Counted from the first letter of the stretch, positions 6,541-14,326 are shown. The stretch: DNA of 36,329 nt from Treponema sp. (GCA_017629095.1 JAGBXW010000027.1:1-36329); one strand, 5' to 3'. Notes: generated by a model not told the origin, from the sequence alone. Program-made: numbers and translations.

Positions 6541-6600
6541 AGATTCGCTAAAATCGCTCAATATATCGCGATTTTCCGGCTAAAGCCGTCGCTCCCTACC
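6541..6600 (-). repeat. Structured hairpin element, copy 1
   Basis: Read on the minus strand it matches 18549-18608 at about 57 of 61 bases. It holds CGGC-TTTA-GCCG (6588-6577) and a stem AAAATCGC/GCGATTTT (6575-6568 with 6557-6550). In the other copy the stem reads AAAATTGC/GCAATTTT: both partners have changed and pairing is kept. Confidence 0.7.
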
Positions 6601-6715
6601 TAAGCGGTGCTGGGGGAGCCCGCAGCAAGCACAACAGTGCGAAGCTTCTAGCGAAGGGAGGTTTTAGGAGGGACAAGGGGCAAGACATCGTAGCCCCTTG
6701 CACCGCTTCAGAGTA

Positions 6716-6745
6716 GAGGGGGTGTCCCCTCCTAACTACAGGAGG
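6716..6745 (+). promoter_or_regulatory. Two mutually exclusive hairpins over a ribosome binding site, copy B
   Basis: GAGGGG (6716-6721) pairs with CCCCTC (6726-6731). CCTCCT (6728-6733) pairs with AGGAGG (6740-6745), the ribosome site of the frame at 6752. The stems overlap at 6728-6731. Every base of this segment equals copy A. Confidence 0.55.
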
Positions 6746-6751
6746 TTTTAC

Positions 6752-6940
6752 ATGACTTGGTCCATTACAATGGCTGATATGCGACAGGAAGGTTATGAAC
6801 AAGGGCTAGAACAAGGAGCCTACCAGAAGGCTCTAGAGACGGCAAAAGCAATGTGCTTAGATAAAGTTCCTGTAGAAACAATTTCTAAATATACAAACCT
6901 TCCCTTGGACGTAGTTCAAAGTTTAATCCAAGCCCTGTAG
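6752..6940 (+). CDS. RpnS-like C-terminal fragment of an Rpn-family nuclease (relic or orphan antitoxin)
   Basis: This 62-residue frame starts at an ATG six bases after AGGAGG. It aligns with the C-terminus of the intact Rpn protein and with the fragment at 135: MADMRQEGY, glycines every fourth residue (three here, against six and seven in the others), AYQKALETAK, and a TNLPLD motif. Being shorter by exact four-residue units is the kind of variation described for RpnS. The toxin part upstream is broken, so any product would be an antitoxin without its own toxin. It may act on the intact protein at 19028, or be a relic. Confidence 0.6.
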   Translation: MTWSITMADMRQEGYEQGLEQGAYQKALETAKAMCLDKVPVETISKYTNLPLDVVQSLIQAL

Positions 6941-6961
6941 TTTACAATTGTCCTCACATGG

Positions 6962-6989
6962 AGTATGGAGGGAATGTTCCCTTCATACT
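6962..6989. terminator. Hairpin between convergent Rpn fragment and rhomboid gene
   Basis: AGTATGGAGGGA (6962-6973) pairs with TCCCTTCATACT (6978-6989), one G-T pair, 4-base loop. T-poor on both sides, so terminator strength is uncertain. Confidence 0.5.
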
Positions 6990-7000
6990 AAACTTGGGTT

Positions 7001-7639
7001 TTATTCCCCAGAGTTCTCCCCTTGACTAGACTTTTTCTTTCCTTGAGTCTTAGGTGAATGAGCAGCAAGAAAACCAAAAAGACTACCGCAAAAACCACCA
7101 ACAATGTGAGCCACACAAGCCCCATTTTCACTATGGATTCCAATAGCTAGTTCTCTTCCTACATATAAAATCAGCACTAACAGAAATGTAAGCGGAATTT
7201 GCTTTTTGCTGATAGCGGTAAAAGAAGAAAGCAAAATCATCATAAAGGCAATGCCGCTGGCTCCCACCATGGGCCGGGAAAAAAAGCACACGTTTACCAC
7301 CCCGGTTACCAAGGCGGTAATACTCATCATCAAGGCCAACACTGGAGAACCATATCGTTCCTCCAGCAAAGGCCCTAACAACAAGATGAACGACATAGTG
7401 CCCAGCAAATGGCTCCAGTCATCATGCCCCAAAACATGGGTAAAAAGACGCACATAATCCAGAGGATTGCTCCAGCGAAAGGCCATTTCAGAGCCAATTT
7501 TTCCCGGCACCGTAAACAGGCTGGGAATAAGCTCTGCCGCCACAAACTGATTCACCGCCAACACAATAACTGCCCAAATAGCAAAGGTCAGCGTAACAGG
7601 CGCATTGTAAACGACCTTGAACTTTGCCTTCTTTGCCAT
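7001..7639 (-). CDS. Rhomboid-family intramembrane serine protease
   Basis: This 212-residue membrane protein has six hydrophobic segments. The nucleophile is in GASG (serine 128) and the catalytic histidine in AHIVGG (178). An H-x-x-x-T/N region (HLLGTMSF, 77-84) precedes them, as in the family, although the usual HxxxN asparagine is replaced. Rhomboids cut membrane proteins within the bilayer. The C-terminal tail is short and lysine-rich. Three bases separate it from exonuclease III upstream, so both share a transcript. Substrate unknown. Confidence 0.85.
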   Translation of the reverse strand: MAKKAKFKVVYNAPVTLTFAIWAVIVLAVNQFVAAELIPSLFTVPGKIGSEMAFRWSNPLDYVRLFTHVLGHDDWSHLLGTMSFILLLGPLLEERYGSPVLALMMSITALVTGVVNVCFFSRPMVGASGIAFMMILLSSFTAISKKQIPLTFLLVLILYVGRELAIGIHSENGACVAHIVGGFCGSLFGFLAAHSPKTQGKKKSSQGENSGE

Positions 7640-7642
7640 GAA

Positions 7643-8419
7643 CTAGTCCTGAATTTCCACCACCACAGGGCAGTGATCGGAACCCAATACATCAGCAAGG
7701 ATTTTTGAAGATAACACCTTGTCTGCAAAGGAATTATTTACACACTGATAGTCAATACGCCACCCAATATTCTTTTCTCGGGCCTTAAATCGATAGCTCC
7801 ACCAGGTATACATTCCCGGCTCCTGACAAAACTTGCGGAAGGTATCGCAATAGCCGTTGGTGGTAAAAAATTCCATCCAATCTCGCTCTTCTGGCAAGTA
7901 ACCAGCATTCTTTTCATTAGACTTGGGATTTGCCAAATCGATGGGCTTGTGGGCAATGTTATAATCCCCGCACAACACCAGATTAAAGCCCTCTGCCACT
8001 AGCTTGTCGCAGAACTCCTTCATAGCTGCACAAAAGCCCAACTTGTAGTCCAGTCTGGCTCCCGCATCTTGACTATTGGGGAAATAGGCACTGATAACTG
8101 CCAGCTTCCCGAACTTTGCCACCAGCACACGGCCTTCATTGTCGTATTCTGGCACATTCATAATCTCTACAGAATCAGGCTCGGTGCGGCTATAAATTGC
8201 AGTACCGGAATAACCGGCCTTCTGGGCACTAGCCCAATATGAAAAATAAGAGCCGCCTTCCCAAGCAGGAGCCAAGAGCTCTGGGGAAAGCTGCTCCTTG
8301 CGAGCCTTTGTTTCTTGAATACATACTACATCAGCACCAGAAGCAGCAATCCAATCTAAAAAACCTTTTTTTTCAGCTGCCCGAATGCCGTTTACATTCC
8401 AGGAAATAATTCTTTTCAT
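7643..8419 (-). CDS. exoA: Exodeoxyribonuclease III / AP endonuclease
   Basis: This 258-residue protein has the full set of ExoIII/APE1 motifs: WNVNGIRA (8-15), QETK with metal-binding glutamate 36, GDYNIAH with D152 and N154, GWRIDY, and GSDHCPV with catalytic D248 and H249. It nicks DNA at abasic sites and removes 3' blocks in base excision repair. It is the usual length for the ExoA/Xth type. No ribosome binding site precedes ATG 8419; a -10 box TACACT ends seven bases before it, so the mRNA is probably leaderless. First gene of a two-gene unit with the rhomboid. Confidence 0.92.
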   Translation of the reverse strand: MKRIISWNVNGIRAAEKKGFLDWIAASGADVVCIQETKARKEQLSPELLAPAWEGGSYFSYWASAQKAGYSGTAIYSRTEPDSVEIMNVPEYDNEGRVLVAKFGKLAVISAYFPNSQDAGARLDYKLGFCAAMKEFCDKLVAEGFNLVLCGDYNIAHKPIDLANPKSNEKNAGYLPEERDWMEFFTTNGYCDTFRKFCQEPGMYTWWSYRFKAREKNIGWRIDYQCVNNSFADKVLSSKILADVLGSDHCPVVVEIQD

Positions 8420-8426
8420 GGGAGGA

Positions 8427-8455
8427 AGTGTAGCATAAATACCGTGTTGATTAAA
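8427..8455 (-). promoter_or_regulatory. Leaderless promoter of exoA
   Basis: TACACT (8432-8427) with a weak TTTAAT (8455-8450) 17 bp upstream; seven bases to ATG 8419. It overlaps the gltP promoter on the other strand. Confidence 0.55.
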
Positions 8456-8475
8456 GCCGTCCCATACTATATGCT
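8447..8475 (+). promoter_or_regulatory. Leaderless promoter of the symporter gene
   Basis: TTGATT (8447-8452) and TATGCT (8470-8475) with a 17-bp spacer; exactly six bases then ATG 8482, so the A of ATG would be the first base of the mRNA. Confidence 0.6.
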
Positions 8476-8481
8476 TGCACT

Positions 8482-9711
8482 ATGAAACTTTGGATCAAGT
8501 ACCTTATTGGCATTACTTTGGGAATCTTAGCGGCAATCATCATTCCGATGGAAAGTCGCACCGCCTCAGATGTGTTGAATTTCCTAACTGAGTTAGCAAT
8601 TCGATTTGGACGATATACATTGCTTCCTACATTATTCTTTGGAGTGGCAATTTCTGTATATAAATTACGAATAAATAACCGTATAGTATCTGTTTCCTTT
8701 TGGATTATCGCTGTTTTGGCTGTAACTGCCGTCATGTTAACCATTTTAGGCTTACTATCCATTCTTATTGTTCAATTACCTCGTATTCCAATTCCTACTG
8801 GAAAAGTAACAGAGATTCCTTCTATCAGCGTCAAGGAACTTGTGCTAAAACTCCTGCCCTTTTCCAGCTTCCAGTCAGTACTGGATGGTGTTTATTTGTT
8901 GCCAGTGTTTGTTTTCGCAGGCTTGGCAGGAGCAGGTTGTTCCGTAGACTTGGGTGACTCCAAGGCCACCGTCTCACTGTTTGACTCCCTTGCACGTGTT
9001 TCCTACAGTGTTATGGGCTTTTTTATTGATATGTTGGCAGTAGGTATGATTGCTATTTCTTGCTACTGGATGGTGGACGCCATGGTAGTTTTCAAGACGG
9101 GTATCTACCTCCCCCTCATCATCATGCTGTTTATACTTTTTTTACTAATAGTATGTGTCCTCTATCCCCTCGCCCTTCGTTTTTTCTGCCCAGGAACACG
9201 CTCCATTCGAGTTTTGTATGCAAGTATCACCCCTATTTTAGTGGCATTCTTCTCTGGCGATTCCAATCTCACCTTACCAATAGCCATGCGTCACGGTTCA
9301 GAAAGCCTTGGTATTAAACGACGTGTAAATGCAGTTTCATATCCTGTTTTTACAATATTTGCTCGTAGCGGTTCAGCCCTTGTAACAGCCATTTGTTTTG
9401 TAGTAATTCTTCGATCCTACTCCAGTCTGTCCATTTCATTTGCTGATATTCTCTGGATTGGTGTTACCTCCCTCTGCTTGTCATTTATCTTGGGGGGGAT
9501 GCCCGTGGGGGGGACCTTCGTAGCTCTTACCATCATGTGTACAACTTATGGCCGTGGCTTTGAAGCAGGCTATTTGTTGCTCAAGCCCGTAGCTGCCATC
9601 ATTGGAGCCTTTGCCACTGCTATCGATGCTGCCACAGCAATGTTTGGTTCCTATTTTGTGGCTTTCAAAACAAAATCCATCAATCACTACGACATGAGAC
9701 ATTTTATTTAG
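8482..9711 (+). CDS. Dicarboxylate/amino acid:cation symporter (SLC1/DAACS family)
   Basis: This 409-residue protein has about eight membrane helices plus two re-entrant loops. FFSGDSNLTLP (about 257-267) corresponds to the first loop, normally SSSAATLP, and LGGMPVGGT (about 337-345) to the second. These proteins take up glutamate, aspartate or C4-dicarboxylates with sodium or protons. The NMDGT motif that binds sodium in classical members is replaced by FARSGSA, so coupling or substrate may differ. Two runs of seven G (9492-9498 and 9507-9513) code for the second loop. No ribosome site precedes the ATG. A strong terminator follows. Confidence 0.82.
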   Translation: MKLWIKYLIGITLGILAAIIIPMESRTASDVLNFLTELAIRFGRYTLLPTLFFGVAISVYKLRINNRIVSVSFWIIAVLAVTAVMLTILGLLSILIVQLPRIPIPTGKVTEIPSISVKELVLKLLPFSSFQSVLDGVYLLPVFVFAGLAGAGCSVDLGDSKATVSLFDSLARVSYSVMGFFIDMLAVGMIAISCYWMVDAMVVFKTGIYLPLIIMLFILFLLIVCVLYPLALRFFCPGTRSIRVLYASITPILVAFFSGDSNLTLPIAMRHGSESLGIKRRVNAVSYPVFTIFARSGSALVTAICFVVILRSYSSLSISFADILWIGVTSLCLSFILGGMPVGGTFVALTIMCTTYGRGFEAGYLLLKPVAAIIGAFATAIDAATAMFGSYFVAFKTKSINHYDMRHFI

Positions 9712-9721
9712 TCTAGAACAC

Positions 9722-9755
9722 GTAAAGCCACCAGTTTTGGTGGCTTTACTTTTTA
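9722..9755 (+). terminator. Rho-independent terminator of the symporter gene
   Basis: GTAAAGCCACCA (9722-9733) pairs perfectly with TGGTGGCTTTAC (9738-9749) and is followed by TTTTTT. Confidence 0.92.
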
Positions 9756-9804
9756 ATAAATGTAACAAATTTGAATTTATTTCACAAAATTAGTTCAAGA
9801 TAAC

Positions 9805-9833
9805 TTGATATCAATTCATTTATCAGTTACATT
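9805..9833 (+). promoter_or_regulatory. Promoter of the phaE-phaC operon
   Basis: TTGATA (9805-9810) and TACATT (9828-9833) are 17 bp apart. TTGATATCAA at the -35 is palindromic and could hold a regulator. The leader is about 40 nt and ends in AAAGGAGG. Confidence 0.55.
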
Positions 9834-9879
9834 ATTAGTAAATATCATTATTAAAGCAGAATTTAAAGGAGGTTTTCTT

Positions 9880-10902
9880 ATGAACAACCCTTGGTTAGAA
9901 CAACAGCAGAAAATGTTCAAGCTCTGGACTGATACCATGAGCAACGGATTCCCTGGAATGGATGCATACCAGAACATGTACAAGAACATGATGCCTAATG
10001 TTGCCGATTATTGGACAAAGATGGGCCAGGCCCTTCCTTTCAAGAACATGTTTGGTGCAATGCCTAACATGGAATCTTTGACACAGATGTGGACTGGTAA
10101 GATTCCTGGAATGGACGCTTACACAAAGCTCTTTGACATGTGGAAGGGATTGGAAGATCCTATCGCTTTCCTTCAGAACTATCAGGAAAAGTACACTGAC
10201 TTTATGCAGGAAGTACTGAAGAATTTCCTGCCTGCTGGAAGCATGGCTCTCTTTGAGAAGCCACAGGATTTGGCAAAGACTTGTGTTGATTTCTACAAGA
10301 ACTTCTTGAGCCCTTGGATGCAGATTGATGCTGGAATCATGGAGCGCATTGCTGCTGGTGACCGCCACGCATACATCGACTTCTTCAAGGACTTCAACAC
10401 CAAGTACGAAGAAAGTGTAGAAAAGATTTTCTCCATGATGGGAATGGGTGCAAACCGCGAGTCTAACGAAGATTTGATGAAGGTAATGAACGCCTACATC
10501 AAGATGCTGTTCACAGCTGGAGAGTTGTCTGTATTGATCAGCGATTCCATCCGTGACAGTGCAAAAATTTTGGTAGACCGCTACCAGCAGAACATCAAGG
10601 AAGGAAAGGTTGTAACAACCTTCCGTGACTTCTACAATCTTTGGTACAGCGTAACTGAAGAGGTTCTCTTGGGTCTCTTGAACACAGACGATTTCTCCAA
10701 GGTATTTGGTGATTTCTCTGACAAGTATGCTCAGTACATGATTGCCCTGAACAAGGTTCAGGAAAGAATGTTGGCTTCTTTGCCTATTCCTACCAACAGC
10801 GATATGAATAGCCTCTACAGAACTGTTTATGATCTGCGCAAGGCTGTTCGTGACTTGACTCGCGAGATTGAAGGAATGAAGGGAAAAAAGGGAGATAAGT
10901 AA
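9880..10902 (+). CDS. phaE: Class III polyhydroxyalkanoate synthase subunit PhaE
   Basis: This 340-residue protein is rich in methionine, aromatic residues and helix formers, as PhaE proteins are. It has no catalytic residue; PhaE activates PhaC and the two form the class III synthase. ATG 9880 follows AAAGGAGG at a good distance; an in-frame upstream start at 9805 lies in the promoter and is rejected. Residues 24-31 and 75-82 both read PGMDAY with matching downstream aromatic spacing, so the N-terminal half seems to hold an internal duplication. The C-terminus (about 300-335) is a charged helix, as expected for the part that contacts PhaC. phaC follows after two bases. Confidence 0.85.
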   Translation: MNNPWLEQQQKMFKLWTDTMSNGFPGMDAYQNMYKNMMPNVADYWTKMGQALPFKNMFGAMPNMESLTQMWTGKIPGMDAYTKLFDMWKGLEDPIAFLQNYQEKYTDFMQEVLKNFLPAGSMALFEKPQDLAKTCVDFYKNFLSPWMQIDAGIMERIAAGDRHAYIDFFKDFNTKYEESVEKIFSMMGMGANRESNEDLMKVMNAYIKMLFTAGELSVLISDSIRDSAKILVDRYQQNIKEGKVVTTFRDFYNLWYSVTEEVLLGLLNTDDFSKVFGDFSDKYAQYMIALNKVQERMLASLPIPTNSDMNSLYRTVYDLRKAVRDLTREIEGMKGKKGDK

Positions 10903-10904
10903 GA

Positions 10905-12056
10905 ATGAGTGAAAATATTTTCGAGAAGAATCTTCAGCAGTTTGCTGAGTTCCAGACTAACATGACTAACAGTGTAATGAAGATTTTCGAGCAGTTTGAC
11001 CTGCAGAAATCTGTTACAGAGATGACTACTTATCAGGATAAGCTGACAAAGGGTATCAAGATTCTTATGGACATGAAGGCTGAAGATGCTGCTTCCGACC
11101 TATTGGAGAAGGAAGAAGTGCTTCGCATCGGAAAAATGCGCTTGTTCCACTACAAGCCTGTTGTAACTGGTAAGAAGTTGGTAAAGACACCTTTGTTGAT
11201 TACCTATGCATTGGTAAACCGCCAGTACATGATGGATATCCAGCCAGACCGCAGCGTTATCAAGAGCTTCCTCGAAGGTGGACTTGATGTATACGTTATC
11301 GACTGGGGTTATCCAACTGCAGAAGATATGTACATGTCCATGGATGACTACATCAACTGGTATATGGATGACTGTGTAGATTATATCCGCAAGGCTCACA
11401 AGGCTGACAAGGTAAACTTGTTGGGTGTATGCCAGGGTGGTACATTCTCTACAATCTACTCTGCTTTGAACCCAGACAAGATCAAGAACTTGGTAACAAT
11501 GGTTGTACCTATCGATTTCTCTGGAAACGATGCTCTGTTGTTCCGCTGGAGCAAGTTTATGAACATCGACTCACTGGTTGACGCTTACGGTGTTGTACCT
11601 GGTGACATCATGAACTTTGCATACTTGATTCTGAAGCCACTTGAGCTCACCATGAACAAGTACATCAGCATGGTAGACAAGATGGACGATCCTGAGTTCA
11701 TGAAGAACTTCATGCGCATGGAAAAGTGGGTATTCGACAGCCCCGACCAGGCCGGTGAAACTCTCCGCCAGTTCATCAAGGATATGTATCAGGGCAACAA
11801 GCTCATCAAGAACGAATTGGTTCTCGGTGGCAAGCAAGTAAACCTGAAGAACATCACTATGCCTTTGTTGTGTGCATGTGCCGAGTACGACCACTTGGTA
11901 CCTCTTTCAGCAAGCCGCCCTCTCTTGGACGCTGTTGGAAGCACCGACACTCAGTTTATCTCCTTCAAGACTGGACACATCGGAATGTATGTATCTTCCC
12001 AGTCCCAGAAGACTATCGCTCCCCAGATTGTGGAGTGGCTCACTTCTCGCTCCTAA
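10905..12056 (+). CDS. phaC: Class III polyhydroxyalkanoate synthase catalytic subunit PhaC
   Basis: This 383-residue alpha/beta-hydrolase-fold enzyme polymerises 3-hydroxyacyl-CoA into storage polyester. The lipase-like box is GVCQGG with nucleophile cysteine 176, which separates synthases from serine hydrolases. Aspartate 329 (AEYDHLVP) and histidine 358 (TGHIGMY) complete the triad. DWGYP (133-137) is also typical. The length fits class III/IV, and the adjacent phaE makes it class III. No phaA, phaB or phasin gene lies in the window, so the monomer source is elsewhere. Codon use is narrow (AAG, GAC, CTG), as in well-expressed genes. Confidence 0.93.
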   Translation: MSENIFEKNLQQFAEFQTNMTNSVMKIFEQFDLQKSVTEMTTYQDKLTKGIKILMDMKAEDAASDLLEKEEVLRIGKMRLFHYKPVVTGKKLVKTPLLITYALVNRQYMMDIQPDRSVIKSFLEGGLDVYVIDWGYPTAEDMYMSMDDYINWYMDDCVDYIRKAHKADKVNLLGVCQGGTFSTIYSALNPDKIKNLVTMVVPIDFSGNDALLFRWSKFMNIDSLVDAYGVVPGDIMNFAYLILKPLELTMNKYISMVDKMDDPEFMKNFMRMEKWVFDSPDQAGETLRQFIKDMYQGNKLIKNELVLGGKQVNLKNITMPLLCACAEYDHLVPLSASRPLLDAVGSTDTQFISFKTGHIGMYVSSQSQKTIAPQIVEWLTSRS

Positions 12057-12074
12057 TAAACGGAGTGCATGAGC

Positions 12075-12149
12075 AAGCTACCTGGAAACAGGTAGCTTAA
12101 AGAAAAGTCCCGAAAGCACCAATTGGTAGCTTCGGGACTTTGTATTTTT
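12075..12149 (+). terminator. Tandem hairpins ending the phaE-phaC operon
   Basis: AAGCTACCTG (12075-12084) pairs with its exact complement (12089-12098) around a GAAA tetraloop. Next AAAGTCCCGAA (12104-12114) pairs with TTCGGGACTTT (12131-12141) and GTATTTTTA follows. The second is the terminator; the first is an additional stabiliser. Confidence 0.88.
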
Positions 12150-12191
12150 AAAGTTTACTGTAAAATCGATGTCTTATAGTATCTAATCAAA

Positions 12192-13217
12192 TTAGAATAA
12201 AAAGGAAGTAAGTGCAAAAACAAATTGACCTTCTGCTTCTAAATGACATCCATGGCCACCAGGCAACAATACTTCTTGGTAGTTTCCACCATTTTTTCGA
12301 TATTCATTCAGGAAATAGCGAGTTTGAGTAACCATAGGCTGAGGTGGATATTGTGCAGAACCAGGCCAACCAGGAACCAATCCCTTGCTTCCCAAGTGAC
12401 CAAATTCAATCATGGAATGATCACTGACAATCTCATCTTCAATTCCACGAATCCACAAAATATCAGGTTTGTGGAGAACATCCAGCAAAGGAGATTGATT
12501 TGCCCACTTTGGAGACATGGCATTTAATACACCTGTTTCTCCTGGCAGAACATGAGGCCAATTCATTGTATAATAAAAGTCTCCAGGATACATCCCTTCT
12601 CCAAAATGCACACTTGAAATACCTTCAATCAGTAAGTCTTCAATTTCTGGATGGAGCTGGAAATTTGGAGAGAAATAAAAATTCCTCATAATCTGTTTTA
12701 AGGTGGCAGTTCCCTTCATGGCAGTTGTAAACATTAAAGCCTTATTAACACAGCCAGCACCTGTTCCCAAACCTAAAGGGTAAATGGGGCCGCCATCTTC
12801 ATCTCGAGTTCCACCAAACCCAAAAGGTGGACAGGGTGCCAAAAGAATGAGCTTTTCGATACGATCACTATGGTCAATAGTGTAACGCATGGCTACCCCA
12901 CCACCTAAAGACCATCCCAACAGACTGAAACTATCCCAGCCTAACGCATCGGTAAACTCCACCAAGTCATCACTCCAGTCACGAAAACCACGTGTAGCAT
13001 CAATGGGAAGTGCTTGGGTATTGCCAAAACAACGTAAATCTGGAATTACAACATCAAAATACTGGGATAACACAGGTAAAAGTGGTAGAAAAAATACTGA
13101 TGAAGAAAGATTTCCATGGACTAACATCAACTTCTTTTTATTTTTCTGTCCAGCTCGATAGTAGGCTGTCTTCAATCGACTAGTGGTTATATATTGTTGC
13201 ACGAATTCTTCAAACAA
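12192..13217 (-). CDS. Alpha/beta hydrolase, paralogue of the next gene
   Basis: This 341-residue protein begins at TTG 13217, which has AAGGAG seven bases upstream and makes the length equal to its paralogue; a longer frame to 13349 would add about 44 residues without homology. It has the oxyanion loop HGN, nucleophile elbow GWSLGG (serine 102), an acid in RGIEDE near residue 259 and histidine in GGHGCHLE near 321. The pair keeps HGNLSSSVFFLPLLPVLS unchanged. The neighbouring synthase genes make a polyester or oligomer depolymerase attractive, but nothing in the sequence fixes the substrate. Its 3' end faces phaC. Confidence 0.8.
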   Translation of the reverse strand: MFEEFVQQYITTSRLKTAYYRAGQKNKKKLMLVHGNLSSSVFFLPLLPVLSQYFDVVIPDLRCFGNTQALPIDATRGFRDWSDDLVEFTDALGWDSFSLLGWSLGGGVAMRYTIDHSDRIEKLILLAPCPPFGFGGTRDEDGGPIYPLGLGTGAGCVNKALMFTTAMKGTATLKQIMRNFYFSPNFQLHPEIEDLLIEGISSVHFGEGMYPGDFYYTMNWPHVLPGETGVLNAMSPKWANQSPLLDVLHKPDILWIRGIEDEIVSDHSMIEFGHLGSKGLVPGWPGSAQYPPQPMVTQTRYFLNEYRKNGGNYQEVLLPGGHGCHLEAEGQFVFALTSFLF

Positions 13218-13300
13218 CTCATAACTCCTTATAAAATAGAACTTTAAAAATTTATACCTTTTCCTTGGGGAGACTCCCTCAAAGAAAAGGCTGCAAAAAA

Positions 13301-14326
13301 CTATCCATTTAAAAAGGTTAGTAAGGTATACAGAAAATGTTCTTGACACTCAAGGTGGCAGGCATGTCCCCCTGGCACCACTGCTTCCAAATAATGACCA
13401 CCCTTTTTCTCATATAAATTTAAAAAATGACGAGTTTGGGCAATCATCGGCTGTGATGGGAACACCTTCTGTCCTGGCCAACCGGGAGCCATTCCCATTG
13501 CTCCAAGATGACCAAAATCAAAGATGGAAAAATCACTGACGATAACGTCATCTGTACCACGAATCCACAAAATATCCGGTTTATGGTCTAACTCCAACAG
13601 GGGCTTTAGATTGATGTGCTTTGGGGACATGGTATTAAGAACACCGTGATCTCCAGCCAGAACATGGGGCCAGTGAACAGTAAAATAAAAATCTCCAGGA
13701 AACATCTTGTCATCTAGTTCAATACTAGTAAGACCGTCAATCAACAAATCTTCCAACTTGGAATCAAGCTGAAAGTTAGGAGAAAAACAAAAACTGCGCA
13801 AAAGTCCACTCAACACGTCTTTTCCCTGTGCAGCAATGGCCATCAGCAACTGTTTGTTGGCAGAACCAGCTCCAGACCCCAGCCCCAGAGGATGAATAGG
13901 CTCGCCTTCTTCATTTTTAACTCCACCAAAACCGTAGGGTGGACAAGGGGCCAAAAGAGCCAGTTTTTCTACCCTATGACTATGAGCCTTTGTAAATTCC
14001 ATAGCGACACCACCACCCAAGGACCAGCCCAAAAGATTACAGGTGTTCCACTCTAAGGCATTTACTAAACTCAGCAAATCGTCACTAAAATCCTTGAATC
14101 CACGGGTTGCATCCACAGCCAGAGCCTGAGAATGACCAAAACACCGTAAATCAGGAATTACAGTATCGAAATGTTGTGATAGAACAGGCAACAAGGGCAG
14201 AAAAAACACAGAAGATGACAAATTACCGTGAATTAACAACAATTTTTTTTCATGTTCCTGTCCTGCACGATAATAGGCTATTTTAAGCCGGCTTGTGGTT
14301 ATATATTCTTGTTCATACTCAAACAC
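13301..14326 (-). CDS. Alpha/beta hydrolase, tandem paralogue
   Basis: This 341-residue protein starts at GTG 14326, with GGGAG nine bases upstream. HGN (33-35), GWSLGG with serine 102, RGTDDVIVSD with aspartate 259 or 260, and GGHACHLE with histidine 321 make up the active site. It is about 60 percent like the gene 84 bp downstream, and the two are the same length, so they arose by tandem duplication. A cap region (about 140-230) holds PGDFYFTVHWPHVLAG. Possible roles are ester or polyester hydrolysis linked to phaE-phaC; a haloalkane or peptidase-like hydrolase cannot be excluded. Confidence 0.8.
   Translation of the reverse strand: MFEYEQEYITTSRLKIAYYRAGQEHEKKLLLIHGNLSSSVFFLPLLPVLSQHFDTVIPDLRCFGHSQALAVDATRGFKDFSDDLLSLVNALEWNTCNLLGWSLGGGVAMEFTKAHSHRVEKLALLAPCPPYGFGGVKNEEGEPIHPLGLGSGAGSANKQLLMAIAAQGKDVLSGLLRSFCFSPNFQLDSKLEDLLIDGLTSIELDDKMFPGDFYFTVHWPHVLAGDHGVLNTMSPKHINLKPLLELDHKPDILWIRGTDDVIVSDFSIFDFGHLGAMGMAPGWPGQKVFPSQPMIAQTRHFLNLYEKKGGHYLEAVVPGGHACHLECQEHFLYTLLTFLNG

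Larger units (their letters stand above)
6499..6745 (+). repeat. Intervening element inside an Rpn-family gene, copy B, with nested hairpin element
   Basis: This is the longer relative of copy A, with the same first 14 bases and the same last 35 or so. Its middle (about 6513-6600) is a hairpin element present also at 18549-18640 in the other orientation; copy A has only about ten bases there. A further stem, AGGGGC with GCCCCT (around 6676-6697), lies downstream. There is no reading frame of note. It is best described as an element within an element. Confidence 0.6.

Noticed and set aside
9492..9513. Frameshift at the G7 runs in the symporter
   Set aside because: The frame is intact and the residues fit the family; it is noted only as a risk site.
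9805..9879. Upstream start of PhaE
   Set aside because: It would begin in the promoter and lacks a ribosome site; ATG 9880 has AAAGGAGG.
13218..13349. Longer start of the first alpha/beta hydrolase at 13349
   Set aside because: The extra residues have no match in the paralogue; TTG 13217 has a proper ribosome site and gives exactly 341 residues, equal to the paralogue.
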